Below, piece after piece: positions 14,783 through 22,866 of a stretch of DNA of 45,430 nucleotides. A program made the translations under genes and the position numbers. The stretch lies in contig JAZRPO010000072.1 in the NCBI GenBank assembly GCA_045649265.1, forward strand, positions 1 to 45,430, read 5' to 3'. Each line of letters opens with the position of its first letter. Positions within the stretch are counted from its first letter, which is position 1. The DNA comes from SIG480 sp045649265 (lineage in GTDB: Bacteria > Bacillota > Clostridia > Oscillospirales > JAAYXM01). Below the pieces are notes generated by a model, which was not told the origin of the DNA, did not search any database, and saw nothing but the letters and a program-made list of their open reading frames with translations.

Positions 14783-15235
14783 TTACGAGAGCATTTTCCC
14801 CAGCTGCTCACAGAATTCACTTGCGCTTTTTGTTGTGTGCATAACAAGAAACGCAGTATCGTCCCCTGCAAGTGTCCCGACAATATCAGATGATTGCATC
14901 GAATCAATTGCAGAGCATGCCGCAGAAGCAAGCCCCGGCATCGTCTTTATAACCACTATATTCTGAGCATTATCATAAGAAAGAACGCTTTCGCGAAATA
15001 TTGTGAGCAGGCGTTCAGAAAAACCGGCTTCATTAGAAGCGTGCGAAACTGCATATCTGCTTTTTCCGTTTGCTCCGACAGTTTTGATAAGACGCAACTC
15101 CTTGATATCTCTTGAAACAGTCGCCTGAGTTGCGTTCAGCCCCTCTTTATTAAGATATTCCGTAAGCTCTGACTGTGTTGAAATGTCGTATTTTTCGATA
15201 AGTTTCAGCAAAATAGACTGTCTTTTTGATTTCAT
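14783..15235 (-). CDS. argR: Arginine repressor ArgR/AhrC
   Basis: This 150-residue transcription factor senses arginine and controls arginine synthesis and breakdown genes. The N-terminal winged helix (about residues 1-70) includes ISTQSELTEYLN and ATQATVSRDIKEL, the DNA-recognition segment. The C-terminal oligomerisation and arginine-binding domain ends with VGTLAGDDTAFLV near residue 118. It abuts nadK directly and precedes recN, the usual Firmicutes order. No arginine gene is in the window. Whether the AAAGTTA-type repeats near proC are ArgR sites is unproven; they do not obviously match an ARG box. Confidence 0.96.
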   Translation of the reverse strand: MKSKRQSILLKLIEKYDISTQSELTEYLNKEGLNATQATVSRDIKELRLIKTVGANGKSRYAVSHASNEAGFSERLLTIFRESVLSYDNAQNIVVIKTMPGLASAACSAIDSMQSSDIVGTLAGDDTAFLVMHTTKSASEFCEQLGKMLS

Positions 15236-16096
15236 TCAGTCAAACCTCCTATCCGAAAGCTTTGTATATAAAACATCATAAAAATTTGTGTTCTTAACAT
15301 GGATGAGCTTCGTCTTTTGTTCTGACATTTTTATAATTACTGAGTCGCTCTGCATAAGCTCAAATCTATCATCACCATCAACGCTCATTACAATCGCCGC
15401 ATTTTGAGGCGTTTGAGGAAGTATCTTAATTGTTCTTTTATGAGAAAGAACAATCGGCTTTGCAGCAAGCGCATGTGCACAAACGGGAGTTATCGTGATA
15501 TTATCGGAAACCGGATCAATAATCGGGCCACCCGCCGAGAGCGAATACGCCGTTGAACCTGTCGGAGTTGCAACTATAACTCCGTCTCCGTTATAGCTCG
15601 AAATAAACATATCATCCGCATAAATATCCATATTGACAGTCCACATAAGCCCTGACTTTAATATGACAGCATCATTTAATGCTGTTTTTCGGTAAATTTG
15701 TTTTTCGTCACGGTAAACCGAAACGGACAAGCGCATACGCTCTTCCACATTGAAATCTCCGTCAATAACCCTTTTAAGCATATCAATTTCATTTGCTTCA
15801 AGCTCTGCCATATATCCAATTCTTCCGATATTAATGCCAAGAACAGGAATACCGATTTCTGCGACCTGGTCTGCAGTATCAAGAAGAGTTCCATCCCCGC
15901 CGAAGGAAATAATCATATCTGCATCACGAGTAGCTTCTTCAAAGTCTGAAGGCTGAGCTCCTGTGGTTTCGGCGCCCGGAATATTTTTGGAAATGTATGT
16001 CGTGATACTATTTTCTTTGAAAAACTGCGCAACTCGCCTTGTGCAATCAAGATTAATATCTCGGGATGGATTTGGATTAAGAACTACTTTTTTCAT
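15236..16096 (-). CDS. nadK: NAD kinase
   Basis: This 286-residue cytoplasmic enzyme phosphorylates NAD to NADP. It shows the diagnostic IISFGGDGTLLDTA near residue 63 (GGDGT with the catalytic Asp), the lineage motif VLGINIGRIGYMAEL near residue 88, and the nucleotide-binding GDGVIVATPTGSTAYSLSAGGPII near residues 165-188, quoted here in two overlapping known blocks. It sits 7 nt after tlyA and abuts argR. This matches the tlyA-nadK-argR-recN cluster seen widely in Firmicutes. Confidence 0.96.
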   Translation of the reverse strand: MKKVVLNPNPSRDINLDCTRRVAQFFKENSITTYISKNIPGAETTGAQPSDFEEATRDADMIISFGGDGTLLDTADQVAEIGIPVLGINIGRIGYMAELEANEIDMLKRVIDGDFNVEERMRLSVSVYRDEKQIYRKTALNDAVILKSGLMWTVNMDIYADDMFISSYNGDGVIVATPTGSTAYSLSAGGPIIDPVSDNITITPVCAHALAAKPIVLSHKRTIKILPQTPQNAAIVMSVDGDDRFELMQSDSVIIKMSEQKTKLIHVKNTNFYDVLYTKLSDRRFD

Positions 16097-16103
16097 AAAA
16101 CCC

Positions 16104-16907
16104 CTATCCTTTCAGCGTAGCATGAGCATCTTCAACAATTTTCTTTGCATCAACAAGACTTTCTTCTTCGCAAGAAAGCGAAAGATGCCCCAAAAATTCT
16201 ATATTTCCCTCAGGGCCTGTTATCGGGGAAAATGTAACTCCGCATACACAGAACCCCGCATCAACGGCATTTTTAACAAACTGCTCAATTACCTCAATAT
16301 GAACCTCAGGGTCACGAACTACACCCTTTTTTCCGATTTTTTCACGCCCTGCTTCAAACTGAGGTTTAATAAGACAGTATATGTCACCCGCACTCCCCAT
16401 AAGAGCACGAACAGCCGGAAGAACTAATCTGAGAGAAATAAATGAAACATCAATGACCGCAAGCTCAATTATATCAGGAACTTGTTCATGGGTAACATAA
16501 CGGATGTTCGTTCTTTCCATACACACAACACGAGGGTCACAGCGTATTTCCCAAGCAAGCTGCCCATAACCAACATCTACCGAATATACTTTTGAAACGC
16601 CTCTTTTGAGGAGACAATCCGTAAATCCGCCGGTGGATGCCCCTACGTCAATCGCAACCTTATTTTTTACATCCGCCGAAAAAAAATCAAGAGCTTTCTC
16701 TAACTTTAGCCCCCCTCGGCTTACATACGAATTCGTGTTACCACGCACTTCGATTTTTACGTTTTCAAAAAACGTTTCCCCTGCTTTATCTGCTTTCTGC
16801 TCATCAACAAAAACCTTGCCGCTCATAATTACCGCTTTTGCTTTTTCACGGCTCGCAACAAAGCCTTGTTCAACAAGAAGAACATCAAGTCTCTTTTTTA
16901 TACTCAA
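16104..16907 (-). CDS. tlyA: TlyA family rRNA 2'-O-methyltransferase (hemolysin-A-like)
   Basis: This 267-residue protein has an N-terminal S4 RNA-binding domain (about residues 5-60, KKRLDVLLVEQGFVASREKA) fused to an FtsJ-type methyltransferase domain. The motif SRGGLKLEKAL is near residue 63 and the S-adenosylmethionine site AIDVGASTGGFTDCLL near residue 80. TlyA proteins methylate ribosomal RNA at 2'-OH positions; the hemolysin label is historical. The start is TTG at 16907, with GGGAGG about 10 nt upstream overlapping the end of dxs. It lies 3 nt after dxs in the OLE operon, as in Bacillus. Confidence 0.93.
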   Translation of the reverse strand: MSIKKRLDVLLVEQGFVASREKAKAVIMSGKVFVDEQKADKAGETFFENVKIEVRGNTNSYVSRGGLKLEKALDFFSADVKNKVAIDVGASTGGFTDCLLKRGVSKVYSVDVGYGQLAWEIRCDPRVVCMERTNIRYVTHEQVPDIIELAVIDVSFISLRLVLPAVRALMGSAGDIYCLIKPQFEAGREKIGKKGVVRDPEVHIEVIEQFVKNAVDAGFCVCGVTFSPITGPEGNIEFLGHLSLSCEEESLVDAKKIVEDAHATLKG

Positions 16908-16910
16908 AGC

Positions 16911-18758
16911 TTATAGGCCTCCCAAAATCGTTTTGCAAATGCCCTCTGCATCAAGGCCGAGAGAAGCATAAAGTTTTTCTGTTTTTCCATGTGTTGTAAA
17001 GGAATCTCCACTGTTAATGGGAATAACTTTACATTTAATATTGTTTTCTGCAAAAAGCGCAGATATTTTTTGATACACGGCCCCGTTTTCTATAACATCT
17101 TCAACTATCGCGAAGGTTTTAAAAGCACGCGTTTTTTCCAAAAGAGCTTCTGTATCAAGAGGTTTAATTGAGTTTAATTTCAAAACAGAGCAAGAAACCG
17201 AAGAGACCTCAAGAAGCTCCGAAGCATCAAGAACATTGTTAACGAGAGTACCGTACGTAAGAATGCAAACGTCCTTTCCCTCTCTCAGGAGAACACTTTT
17301 TTGAGAGTTTAAAAATGAATTTCCGGTATATTCTCCTTCTTTACCTCGCGGATAACGAATCGCAACCGGGCCATTTTGTTTTATCGCATAGCGAAGCATT
17401 GACCGCAATTCATCAAAGCTTGCAGGTGCAAGGATATGAAGCCCAGGAACAGAAGAAAGATATGCAATGTCAAAAACGCCGTGATGGGTTTCTCCGTCTT
17501 CCCCGACAAGGCCTGCCCTGTCAACAGCAAAAACAACGTGCTGCCCCGAAATAGCAACATCATGCAAAAGTATATCATATGCTCTTTGCAAAAAGGTGGA
17601 GTAAATCGCACAAACAGGAAGCATCCCCTGTGATGATAATCCTGCGGCCAGCGCAACTGCATGTTCTTCCGCGATTGCAACATCAAAGAAGCGCTCAGGA
17701 AACTCCTTGGCAAAATGGGTAAGCCCAACTCCTGACATCATTGCCGCCGTAATTGCACATATGTGCTCATCTTCTCTTGCCAGGCTTAAAAGCTCATCAC
17801 CGAAAACATCGGAAAAAGTCAATTTCCTTTCCGAAGTTTCCTCTCCCGTAGCGACATCAAACTTTCCGACCCCGTGAAAATTCTGCGGACTTGTCTCAGA
17901 AGGTACATATCCTTTGCCTTTTGTGGTTGTGAGATGAATAACTACCGGCCTTTTCAGATCCCTTGCAAGCTCAAGAAGATAAATCATATATTTGATATCA
18001 TGCCCATCTGCCGGGCCAAGATATGTAAAACCCATTTCCTCAAAAAAATGAGATGGAATAAAAGCGTTTTTAAGTGCATTCTTTAAATTGTGAATACCGT
18101 TATCAATGGATATCCCGAGCTTTGATTTTTTTATAATTTTTCTGTAAACATCTTTAAAATGCAGATACTTTTTCTTTAATCGAAGCTTTGCAAGGTAATT
18201 TGCCACAGCACCGACATTCTTTGCAATAGACATTTCATTGTCATTGACAATAACGATAAGAGGCTCTTTGCTCTGCCCTGCATCGTTTAACGCTTCATAT
18301 GCCATGCCGCCCGTAAGCGCACCATCACCGATAACGGAAATTACCGAAAAGTCTTTATTTAACAGAGATCGCGCTCTTGCCATACCAAGAGAAACAGACA
18401 CAGAGTTTGACGCATGCCCTGATACACACGCATCGTGCACACTCTCGCTCGGCCTCGAAAAACCGGAAATACCACCAAATTTTCGCAAAGTATCAAATTT
18501 GTTTTTTCTTCCGGTAAGAATTTTATGCACATACGACTGATGACCGACATCAAAAACAAGCCGGTCAACAGAAGTGTCAAAAACTTTATGAATTGCAAGC
18601 GTGAGCTCTACTATACCGAGATTGGATGCAAGATGACCTCCTGTTTTCGAAAGGTTTTGTATGAGAAACTCGCGAATTTCTTCCGCAAGATCATACAACT
18701 GCGAAACAGAAAGTTTTTTTATATCATTTGCATTTTCTATCTTATCAAGATAACCCAT
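16911..18758 (-). CDS. dxs: 1-Deoxy-D-xylulose-5-phosphate synthase
   Basis: This 615-residue thiamine-diphosphate enzyme condenses pyruvate and glyceraldehyde 3-phosphate, the first step of the MEP isoprenoid pathway. Visible are the substrate His region VFDVGHQSYVHKILTGR near residue 70, the thiamine-diphosphate motif VIGDGALTGGMAYEALN near residue 143, and the transketolase-like FFDVAIAEEHAVALAAG near residue 352. Its product leads to the isoprenyl diphosphates used by IspA, encoded upstream in the same operon. OLE RNA and oapA lie between the two, an arrangement characteristic of OLE loci. dxs starts at ATG 22 nt after oapA. Confidence 0.97.
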   Translation of the reverse strand: MGYLDKIENANDIKKLSVSQLYDLAEEIREFLIQNLSKTGGHLASNLGIVELTLAIHKVFDTSVDRLVFDVGHQSYVHKILTGRKNKFDTLRKFGGISGFSRPSESVHDACVSGHASNSVSVSLGMARARSLLNKDFSVISVIGDGALTGGMAYEALNDAGQSKEPLIVIVNDNEMSIAKNVGAVANYLAKLRLKKKYLHFKDVYRKIIKKSKLGISIDNGIHNLKNALKNAFIPSHFFEEMGFTYLGPADGHDIKYMIYLLELARDLKRPVVIHLTTTKGKGYVPSETSPQNFHGVGKFDVATGEETSERKLTFSDVFGDELLSLAREDEHICAITAAMMSGVGLTHFAKEFPERFFDVAIAEEHAVALAAGLSSQGMLPVCAIYSTFLQRAYDILLHDVAISGQHVVFAVDRAGLVGEDGETHHGVFDIAYLSSVPGLHILAPASFDELRSMLRYAIKQNGPVAIRYPRGKEGEYTGNSFLNSQKSVLLREGKDVCILTYGTLVNNVLDASELLEVSSVSCSVLKLNSIKPLDTEALLEKTRAFKTFAIVEDVIENGAVYQKISALFAENNIKCKVIPINSGDSFTTHGKTEKLYASLGLDAEGICKTILGGL

Positions 18759-18780
18759 TACTCACTTCTCCGTACAGAAA

Positions 18781-19362
18781 TTATTTATTTCGCTTAAATA
18801 TATTCATGATACGAGCAAGAAAAAATACAATATCATTGCTTTTTTTAATGGCAAAGCCCTTTCCGAGAGCCTTGCCGCCGACAGTTACGCCTGCAACAAA
18901 TCCGGTTATCACAAGCGATATCATAAAGCCCGTTACCCCCGAAAATGGAAGCGATGCAATTATTACAGCAGCAGTAGATCCGCTCATAATGCCGCAAATA
19001 TCTCCGACAACGTCGTTGCAAATACTGGAGACCTTTTCTGCGTTTTTAACAAGCCAGAGCGCCACTTTTGCTCCCTTGATCTGCTTTGATGCCATAGCGT
19101 TAAACGGTTTTTCGGAAGCTGTCGTTGTCGCAACACCAAAAATATCAAATATTATACCAATCAGCACAAATGCAGCAAGTATCAAAAAAGCTGAGAAAAT
19201 CCCAACATTTAAAAGCGCAGTCTCTGACATGGCATTAAACATGACCGAGAGAAAAAAGCTTCCAAAAAGAATTGTCATCGACCATCTCAGCGGTGAAATT
19301 TTTCCTTTTTTATTTGTTCTACTTCGAGGAACCTCAGATGATGTTGTCTCGTTTCCTTTCAA
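18781..19362 (-). CDS. oapA: OapA-like OLE RNA-associated membrane protein
   Basis: This 193-residue protein starts at TTG (19362-19360), with AGGAGG 8 nt upstream. A basic N-terminus (residues 13-27, RSRTNKKGKISPLRW) precedes four hydrophobic segments at about 27-45, 54-75, 123-140 and 143-162. The loop at 76-122 holds GVATTTASEKPFNAMAS, IKGAKVALWLVKNAEKVSS and NDVVGDICGIMSGS, the most conserved-looking part. It ends in a basic tail (KRNK). Size, four helices and position directly behind a 600-nt structured RNA and before dxs match OapA, the membrane protein reported to bind OLE RNA and tether it to the membrane. The basic termini would suit RNA contact, which is inference. I recognise it mainly by context and topology. 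Confidence 0.85.
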   Translation of the reverse strand: MKGNETTSSEVPRSRTNKKGKISPLRWSMTILFGSFFLSVMFNAMSETALLNVGIFSAFLILAAFVLIGIIFDIFGVATTTASEKPFNAMASKQIKGAKVALWLVKNAEKVSSICNDVVGDICGIMSGSTAAVIIASLPFSGVTGFMISLVITGFVAGVTVGGKALGKGFAIKKSNDIVFFLARIMNIFKRNK

Positions 19363-19383
19363 TTTGTTATCCTCCTAAAAAAT

Positions 19384-19987
19384 ATGGGTAGCAGGAAAAG
19401 GTAATCTTGCGGCTTAGGTCCGGTATGTTTTCCATACGGCGTGCCTCTTGTTGCCAATAAAGGCGGTTTCCCTTTAAACACCGCACCGATGCGTCGCCTA
19501 CATCGGCACCGGATCGCCACTTAGTCCGCACTGCAAATCTTTTCCTGCGTTACAGCCTAGATGATTTCCATAACAGTCACGCCGACTCTTAGCCTCTTTT
19601 GCAGCAGGGGTTTCAAAAAGCAATAAACAAGTTGTTTTGGCCTAAACAAAATGTTTTGGTTCCTTTATTCACCACAAGCCACTCAAGGCAGGCTACTCTG
19701 CACACAGCATAAGGCTTATGCCAAACACCGCATTGCAGGTTTAATCCCGGCACGTACAAAGTCCATCAATTCAAAGGAATGTATAGGCTTTTGCACATAC
19801 TCAGGTCTCCACGGCAATAGGGTTCGGAGATACATGCCATTGTAATCCGCCCTAAAGCCTTAACCCCCAGCACTCACCCCAATCTGGGCGAGAGAAGCAA
19901 GCACCAGAGACTTCATCGATATGCCCTTCTACGGATTTTTAGGCCCGTCTTGGGAGTCGGCAGATCTGACTAGGATACTGCACCCAT
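19384..19987 (-). ncRNA. OLE RNA (ornate, large, extremophilic RNA)
   Basis: Between ispA (stop at 20008) and oapA (start at 19362) lies the only long gene-free stretch of the window. Read on the minus strand, the 5' end ATGGGTGCAG (19987-19978) pairs with CTGCTACCCAT (19394-19384) with one bulge, closing a domain of about 604 nt. Internal hairpins include CCGATG/CATCGG (19486-19506), GTATG/CATAC (about 19423-19437), TAAAGG/CCTTTA (about 19458-19476) and a palindromic tandem repeat at 19624-19659. No long reading frame fits. Size, GC-richer composition, closing stem and the ispA-RNA-oapA-dxs order identify OLE RNA, a noncoding RNA that forms a membrane ribonucleoprotein with OapA and affects alcohol, cold and magnesium stress tolerance in Bacillus halodurans. 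Ends are estimated from the closing stem. Confidence 0.92.
19624..19659 (-). repeat. Imperfect tandem palindrome inside OLE RNA
   Basis: Two 17-bp units, TAAACAAGTTGTTTTGG (19624-19640) and TAAACAAAATGTTTTGG (19643-19659), are identical at 15 of 17 positions and separated by CC. Each is self-complementary (AAACA/TGTTT) and could form a small hairpin. The segment is AT-rich, unlike the rest of the RNA. Confidence 0.75.
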
Positions 19988-20007
19988 GATTTATTATGTT
20001 ACATTAT

Positions 20008-20883
20008 TTAATTTTTTCTGTCAAGAAGCTTGTATGCAAGGAAAATAAGAAATTCACTGTCAGGTAGCTTTTTTGCAGCAAGCTCCGCAGCAATCGTAAG
20101 CTCTCGAACCTTTTCCTTGCAAGTGTCAATGCCTAGCAGCTTAACGAATGTAGATTTACCGCTTTTTTCGTCATTTCCGCAATCTTTTCCCATAAGCTTT
20201 ATGTCGCCTTCAACGTTGAGAATATCATCGCGAATCTGAAAAGCAAGACCAAGGTTTTCTGCATATTCTCTCGCAGCGTCAAGCTGCTCAAAAGAAGCTC
20301 CTCCGAGAATGCACCCTATAATGGCGCCTGCTTTAATTAATGCTCCTGTTTTCATATCCTGGAGCTGCTTTATTTCATTGATATCAAGAGCTCGGTTTTC
20401 GCCCTCCATATCAATTACCTGTCCGCCTATCATTCCCTCAGCACCTGAGGCATTTGCAAGGCATTTCAACGCGTTCAACGTAATCTCCGGAGAAAAGCGG
20501 CTTTTCTCCAAAATATGTTCAAAAGCACGGTTTAAAAGCGCATCTCCTGAAAGAACAGCTATTGCCTCTCCAAACTTTTTGTGGTTTGTCGGAAGCCCTC
20601 TTCTCAGATCATCATCATCCATACATGGCAAATCATCATGAATGAGTGAATAAGTGTGAATCATTTCAAGGGCTATTGCAAACGGCATTGCCTTGTCCTG
20701 AGAAACACCAAAAATGCGAGAAAACTCAAGTGTAAGAATCGGGCGGATTCGTTTACCGCCTGCATTCAAGCTATACCGCATGGCTTCAAAAATATTTTTA
20801 AAAAGGCAATTTTTAGAGGAAACTGACTCATCAAGAGCTGCGTTTATTTCATTTTGATATTGCAAATATCGAGCCTCGTTCAT
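20008..20883 (-). CDS. ispA: Polyprenyl (farnesyl-type) diphosphate synthase
   Basis: This enzyme condenses isopentenyl diphosphate with allylic diphosphates, normally to farnesyl or geranyl diphosphate. The first aspartate-rich motif is IHDDLPCMDDDDLRRG, starting at about residue 77. The second is FQIRDDILNVEGD, and GGKRIRP near residue 42 binds isopentenyl diphosphate. ATG at 20883 is preferred over an upstream in-frame GTG at 20907, because it overlaps the xseB stop as TAATG and has GGAGG about 10 nt upstream. That gives 291 residues. Product length cannot be read from sequence with certainty. OLE RNA begins about 20 nt after the stop codon, so gene and RNA share a transcript. Confidence 0.93.
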   Translation of the reverse strand: MNEARYLQYQNEINAALDESVSSKNCLFKNIFEAMRYSLNAGGKRIRPILTLEFSRIFGVSQDKAMPFAIALEMIHTYSLIHDDLPCMDDDDLRRGLPTNHKKFGEAIAVLSGDALLNRAFEHILEKSRFSPEITLNALKCLANASGAEGMIGGQVIDMEGENRALDINEIKQLQDMKTGALIKAGAIIGCILGGASFEQLDAAREYAENLGLAFQIRDDILNVEGDIKLMGKDCGNDEKSGKSTFVKLLGIDTCKEKVRELTIAAELAAKKLPDSEFLIFLAYKLLDRKN

Positions 20884-21113
20884 TATTCTGCTTCCTCCGG
20901 CGACCACTCTACTTCACTTGGAGTTTCTCCCTTTACGAGAAGCGTAACCTTTTGTTCTGCCTCATCAAGCATTTTTGAGCAAGTTTTAATAAGTGCCGTC
21001 CCCTCCTCAAAAAGAGAGAGAGCATTATCAAGGGGAACATCTCCCTTTTCAAGAAGGCTTACAACCTCTTCAAGGCGGGTTATAGACTTTTCAAAAGTCA
21101 TTTTTTCAGACAT
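20883..21113 (-). CDS. xseB: Exodeoxyribonuclease VII small subunit
   Basis: This 76-residue helical protein joins the large subunit XseA in exonuclease VII, which degrades single-stranded DNA in both directions. The family pattern is present: MTFEKSITRLEEVVSLLEKG, then LDNALSLFEEGTALIK. ATG at 21113 is chosen over a TTG at 21131 because AAGGAAG lies 7 nt before it. It starts 14 nt after the xseA stop and overlaps ispA by one base, the usual nusB-xseA-xseB-ispA order. Confidence 0.93.
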   Translation of the reverse strand: MSEKMTFEKSITRLEEVVSLLEKGDVPLDNALSLFEEGTALIKTCSKMLDEAEQKVTLLVKGETPSEVEWSPEEAE

Positions 21114-21127
21114 ACTGTATCTTCCTT

Positions 21128-22315
21128 TCAATCAACCGTGCATTTAATGTCGCCGTCCTGAACGCGCAAACTCAGTTTTTCACCGACTTTGACGTCAGAA
21201 ATTCGCTTTATCACGCTCCCGCTCTGCGAGGTTGCAATGGAATACCCACGAGAGAGAACCGTTAACGGACTCATTGCATCAAGAGCAGCTACAAGCCTGC
21301 CAAACTTTTCTTTTGATCTCATAAGCGAAAGATTTGTTGCGCTTACGAGCTTCTCAGAAAGAAAATCAAGAGAAATTCGTCTTTCCTGAAAATAGTTTTC
21401 GGGACTCTGCATAACCCTCTTTTCTGAAATCTTTTTCAAAATCTCTTTATGGAAACTGATTTTTGAGGAAAGCGAAGAGAAAATACGAGATTCTGCATTT
21501 TTTATATTTCTGAAAAGTGCCGAAGAATCCGGAACCGCGATTTCCGCAGCATTTGACGGAGTAGCTGCGCGAACATCTGCTACAAAGTCAGATATGGTAA
21601 CATCAGGCTCATGCCCTACCGCAGAAATAACAGGGATTTCGGATTCAAAAATTGCTCTTGCAACGATCTCATCGTTGAAGCCCCAAAGGTCTTCAATAGA
21701 GCCGCCGCCACGGCCTGTTATAATCAAATCAGCAAGTTTATGCTTGTTTATATACGCTATGGTTGATGCGATATCAGCAGGTGCATCGGGCCCTTGGACA
21801 AGCACGGGACAGATAACAACCTCTGACATGGGAAAACGAGCTTTTAAAATTCTCAGTATATCACGGATAGCTGCTCCTGTGGGAGAGGTTGCAACCGCAA
21901 TTTTTCTCGGGAATGCGGGCAATGGCTTTTTGTTGGTTTCAGAGAAGAGCCCCTCCTCAGACAAACGCTTCTTCAACTGTTCAAACGCAACATACAGCGC
22001 GCCAACACCGTCGGGAATCATATCACTGATATACAGCTGATATTGACCGTCTCTTGGGAATATGCTGACTCTGCCTTTGGCAATAATCTTCATTCCGCTT
22101 TCCGGACGGAACTTCAATTTAGTTGCCTCGTATTTGAACATAACTGCGCGAATAACGGAATTTTCATCCTTGAGCGTCATATAGTGATGCCCTGATGAAT
22201 GAAATTTATAGTTCGATATTTCACCTTTGACATACACACCACTCAGAGAAGGGTCTTTGTCAAAAAGCATTTTTAAATATTCATTGAGCTCGCTTATAGT
22301 ACAAATATGAGCCAT
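21128..22315 (-). CDS. xseA: Exodeoxyribonuclease VII large subunit
   Basis: This 395-residue catalytic subunit has an N-terminal OB-fold (about residues 1-100, including GVYVKGEISNYKFHSSGHHY). The catalytic core follows, with IAVATSPTGAAIRDILRIL near residue 134, DLIITGRGGGSIEDLWGFND near residue 193, and PVISAVGHEPDVTISDFVAD near residue 224. A coiled-coil segment then precedes the C-terminal LSRGYSIA block that contacts XseB. It is 9 nt after nusB and 14 nt before xseB. Confidence 0.96.
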   Translation of the reverse strand: MAHICTISELNEYLKMLFDKDPSLSGVYVKGEISNYKFHSSGHHYMTLKDENSVIRAVMFKYEATKLKFRPESGMKIIAKGRVSIFPRDGQYQLYISDMIPDGVGALYVAFEQLKKRLSEEGLFSETNKKPLPAFPRKIAVATSPTGAAIRDILRILKARFPMSEVVICPVLVQGPDAPADIASTIAYINKHKLADLIITGRGGGSIEDLWGFNDEIVARAIFESEIPVISAVGHEPDVTISDFVADVRAATPSNAAEIAVPDSSALFRNIKNAESRIFSSLSSKISFHKEILKKISEKRVMQSPENYFQERRISLDFLSEKLVSATNLSLMRSKEKFGRLVAALDAMSPLTVLSRGYSIATSQSGSVIKRISDVKVGEKLSLRVQDGDIKCTVD

Positions 22316-22324
22316 AATACTAAT

Positions 22325-22762
22325 CTAACCTTTTCTTACTATGCTCCCCAGAATTCCGTTAATGAACGAAACCGTCTCTGCGGAATCATATTTTTTCGCA
22401 ATTTCAACAGCTTCATTGATTGCTATTTTTTCAGTGATATCATCAATGTATTTAATTTCATAAACCGCAACGCGCATGATTGCCATTGCGATTCTTGAAA
22501 TTCTGTTCAAATTCCAACCAACTGAATATTTTTTAATGAGCTCGTCGATTTCTTCGCGCTTCTCAGCTACGCCTTTAACAACCTCAACAATGTAAGAATG
22601 TTGGTCGTTACCAACCTGAGAATATATTTCTGTATCTGAAAAAATGCTCTCTGCAAAATCTGAACTCAAAAAATAATTAAGCGCCTCGTCACCAATTTCG
22701 TTATTGAAGCCGTAGTCGTAAACAATATGAACGCCAACCTCGCGTGCAGCTTTTCTGCTCAT
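22325..22762 (-). CDS. nusB: Transcription antitermination factor NusB
   Basis: This 145-residue all-helical RNA-binding factor acts with NusE (S10) in antitermination of ribosomal RNA operons. Family features are the N-terminal SRKAAREVGVHIVYDYGF and the C-terminal ISRIAMAIMRVAVYEIKYID, followed by NEAVEIAKKYDSAETVSFINGIL, cited here as two motifs from one helical domain. The first part is less Gln-rich than usual, but length and order are typical. It is the first gene of the OLE operon, 51 nt downstream of a consensus promoter. GGAGG lies 7 nt before its ATG. Confidence 0.92.
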   Translation of the reverse strand: MSRKAAREVGVHIVYDYGFNNEIGDEALNYFLSSDFAESIFSDTEIYSQVGNDQHSYIVEVVKGVAEKREEIDELIKKYSVGWNLNRISRIAMAIMRVAVYEIKYIDDITEKIAINEAVEIAKKYDSAETVSFINGILGSIVRKG

Positions 22763-22812
22763 TACTTTTCCTCCGTAATCTCTTGTGCATAAAAATCCAT
22801 TACATATTTATA

Positions 22813-22841
22813 ATAATATACTATTTATGCAATATTGTCAA
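22813..22841 (-). promoter_or_regulatory. Strong sigma-A promoter of the nusB-OLE-recN operon
   Basis: On the minus strand a perfect TTGACA (22841-22836), a 17-nt spacer and TATTAT (22818-22813). It lies between radA and nusB, and appears to be the main start for the 9.8-kb run that includes OLE RNA. No terminator separates it from radA, so read-through from upstream is also possible. Confidence 0.85.
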
Positions 22842-22866
22842 CGCAATACCATAAAACAGACATATT

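Noticed and set aside
19651..19845. A 64-residue open frame on the plus strand inside the gene-free region
   Set aside because: It lies antisense to the OLE RNA, lacks a ribosome-binding site and resembles no protein; the base pairing on the minus strand explains the region.
19384..19987. RNase P RNA, tmRNA or 6S RNA as identity of the structured RNA
   Set aside because: It is about 600 nt, too long for these; I see no tag-peptide reading frame or tRNA-like ends of tmRNA, and the ispA/oapA context points to OLE.
20883..20907. GTG at 20907 as start of ispA
   Set aside because: It lies inside xseB with no suitable Shine-Dalgarno sequence; the ATG at 20883 has GGAGG upstream and a normal TAATG junction.
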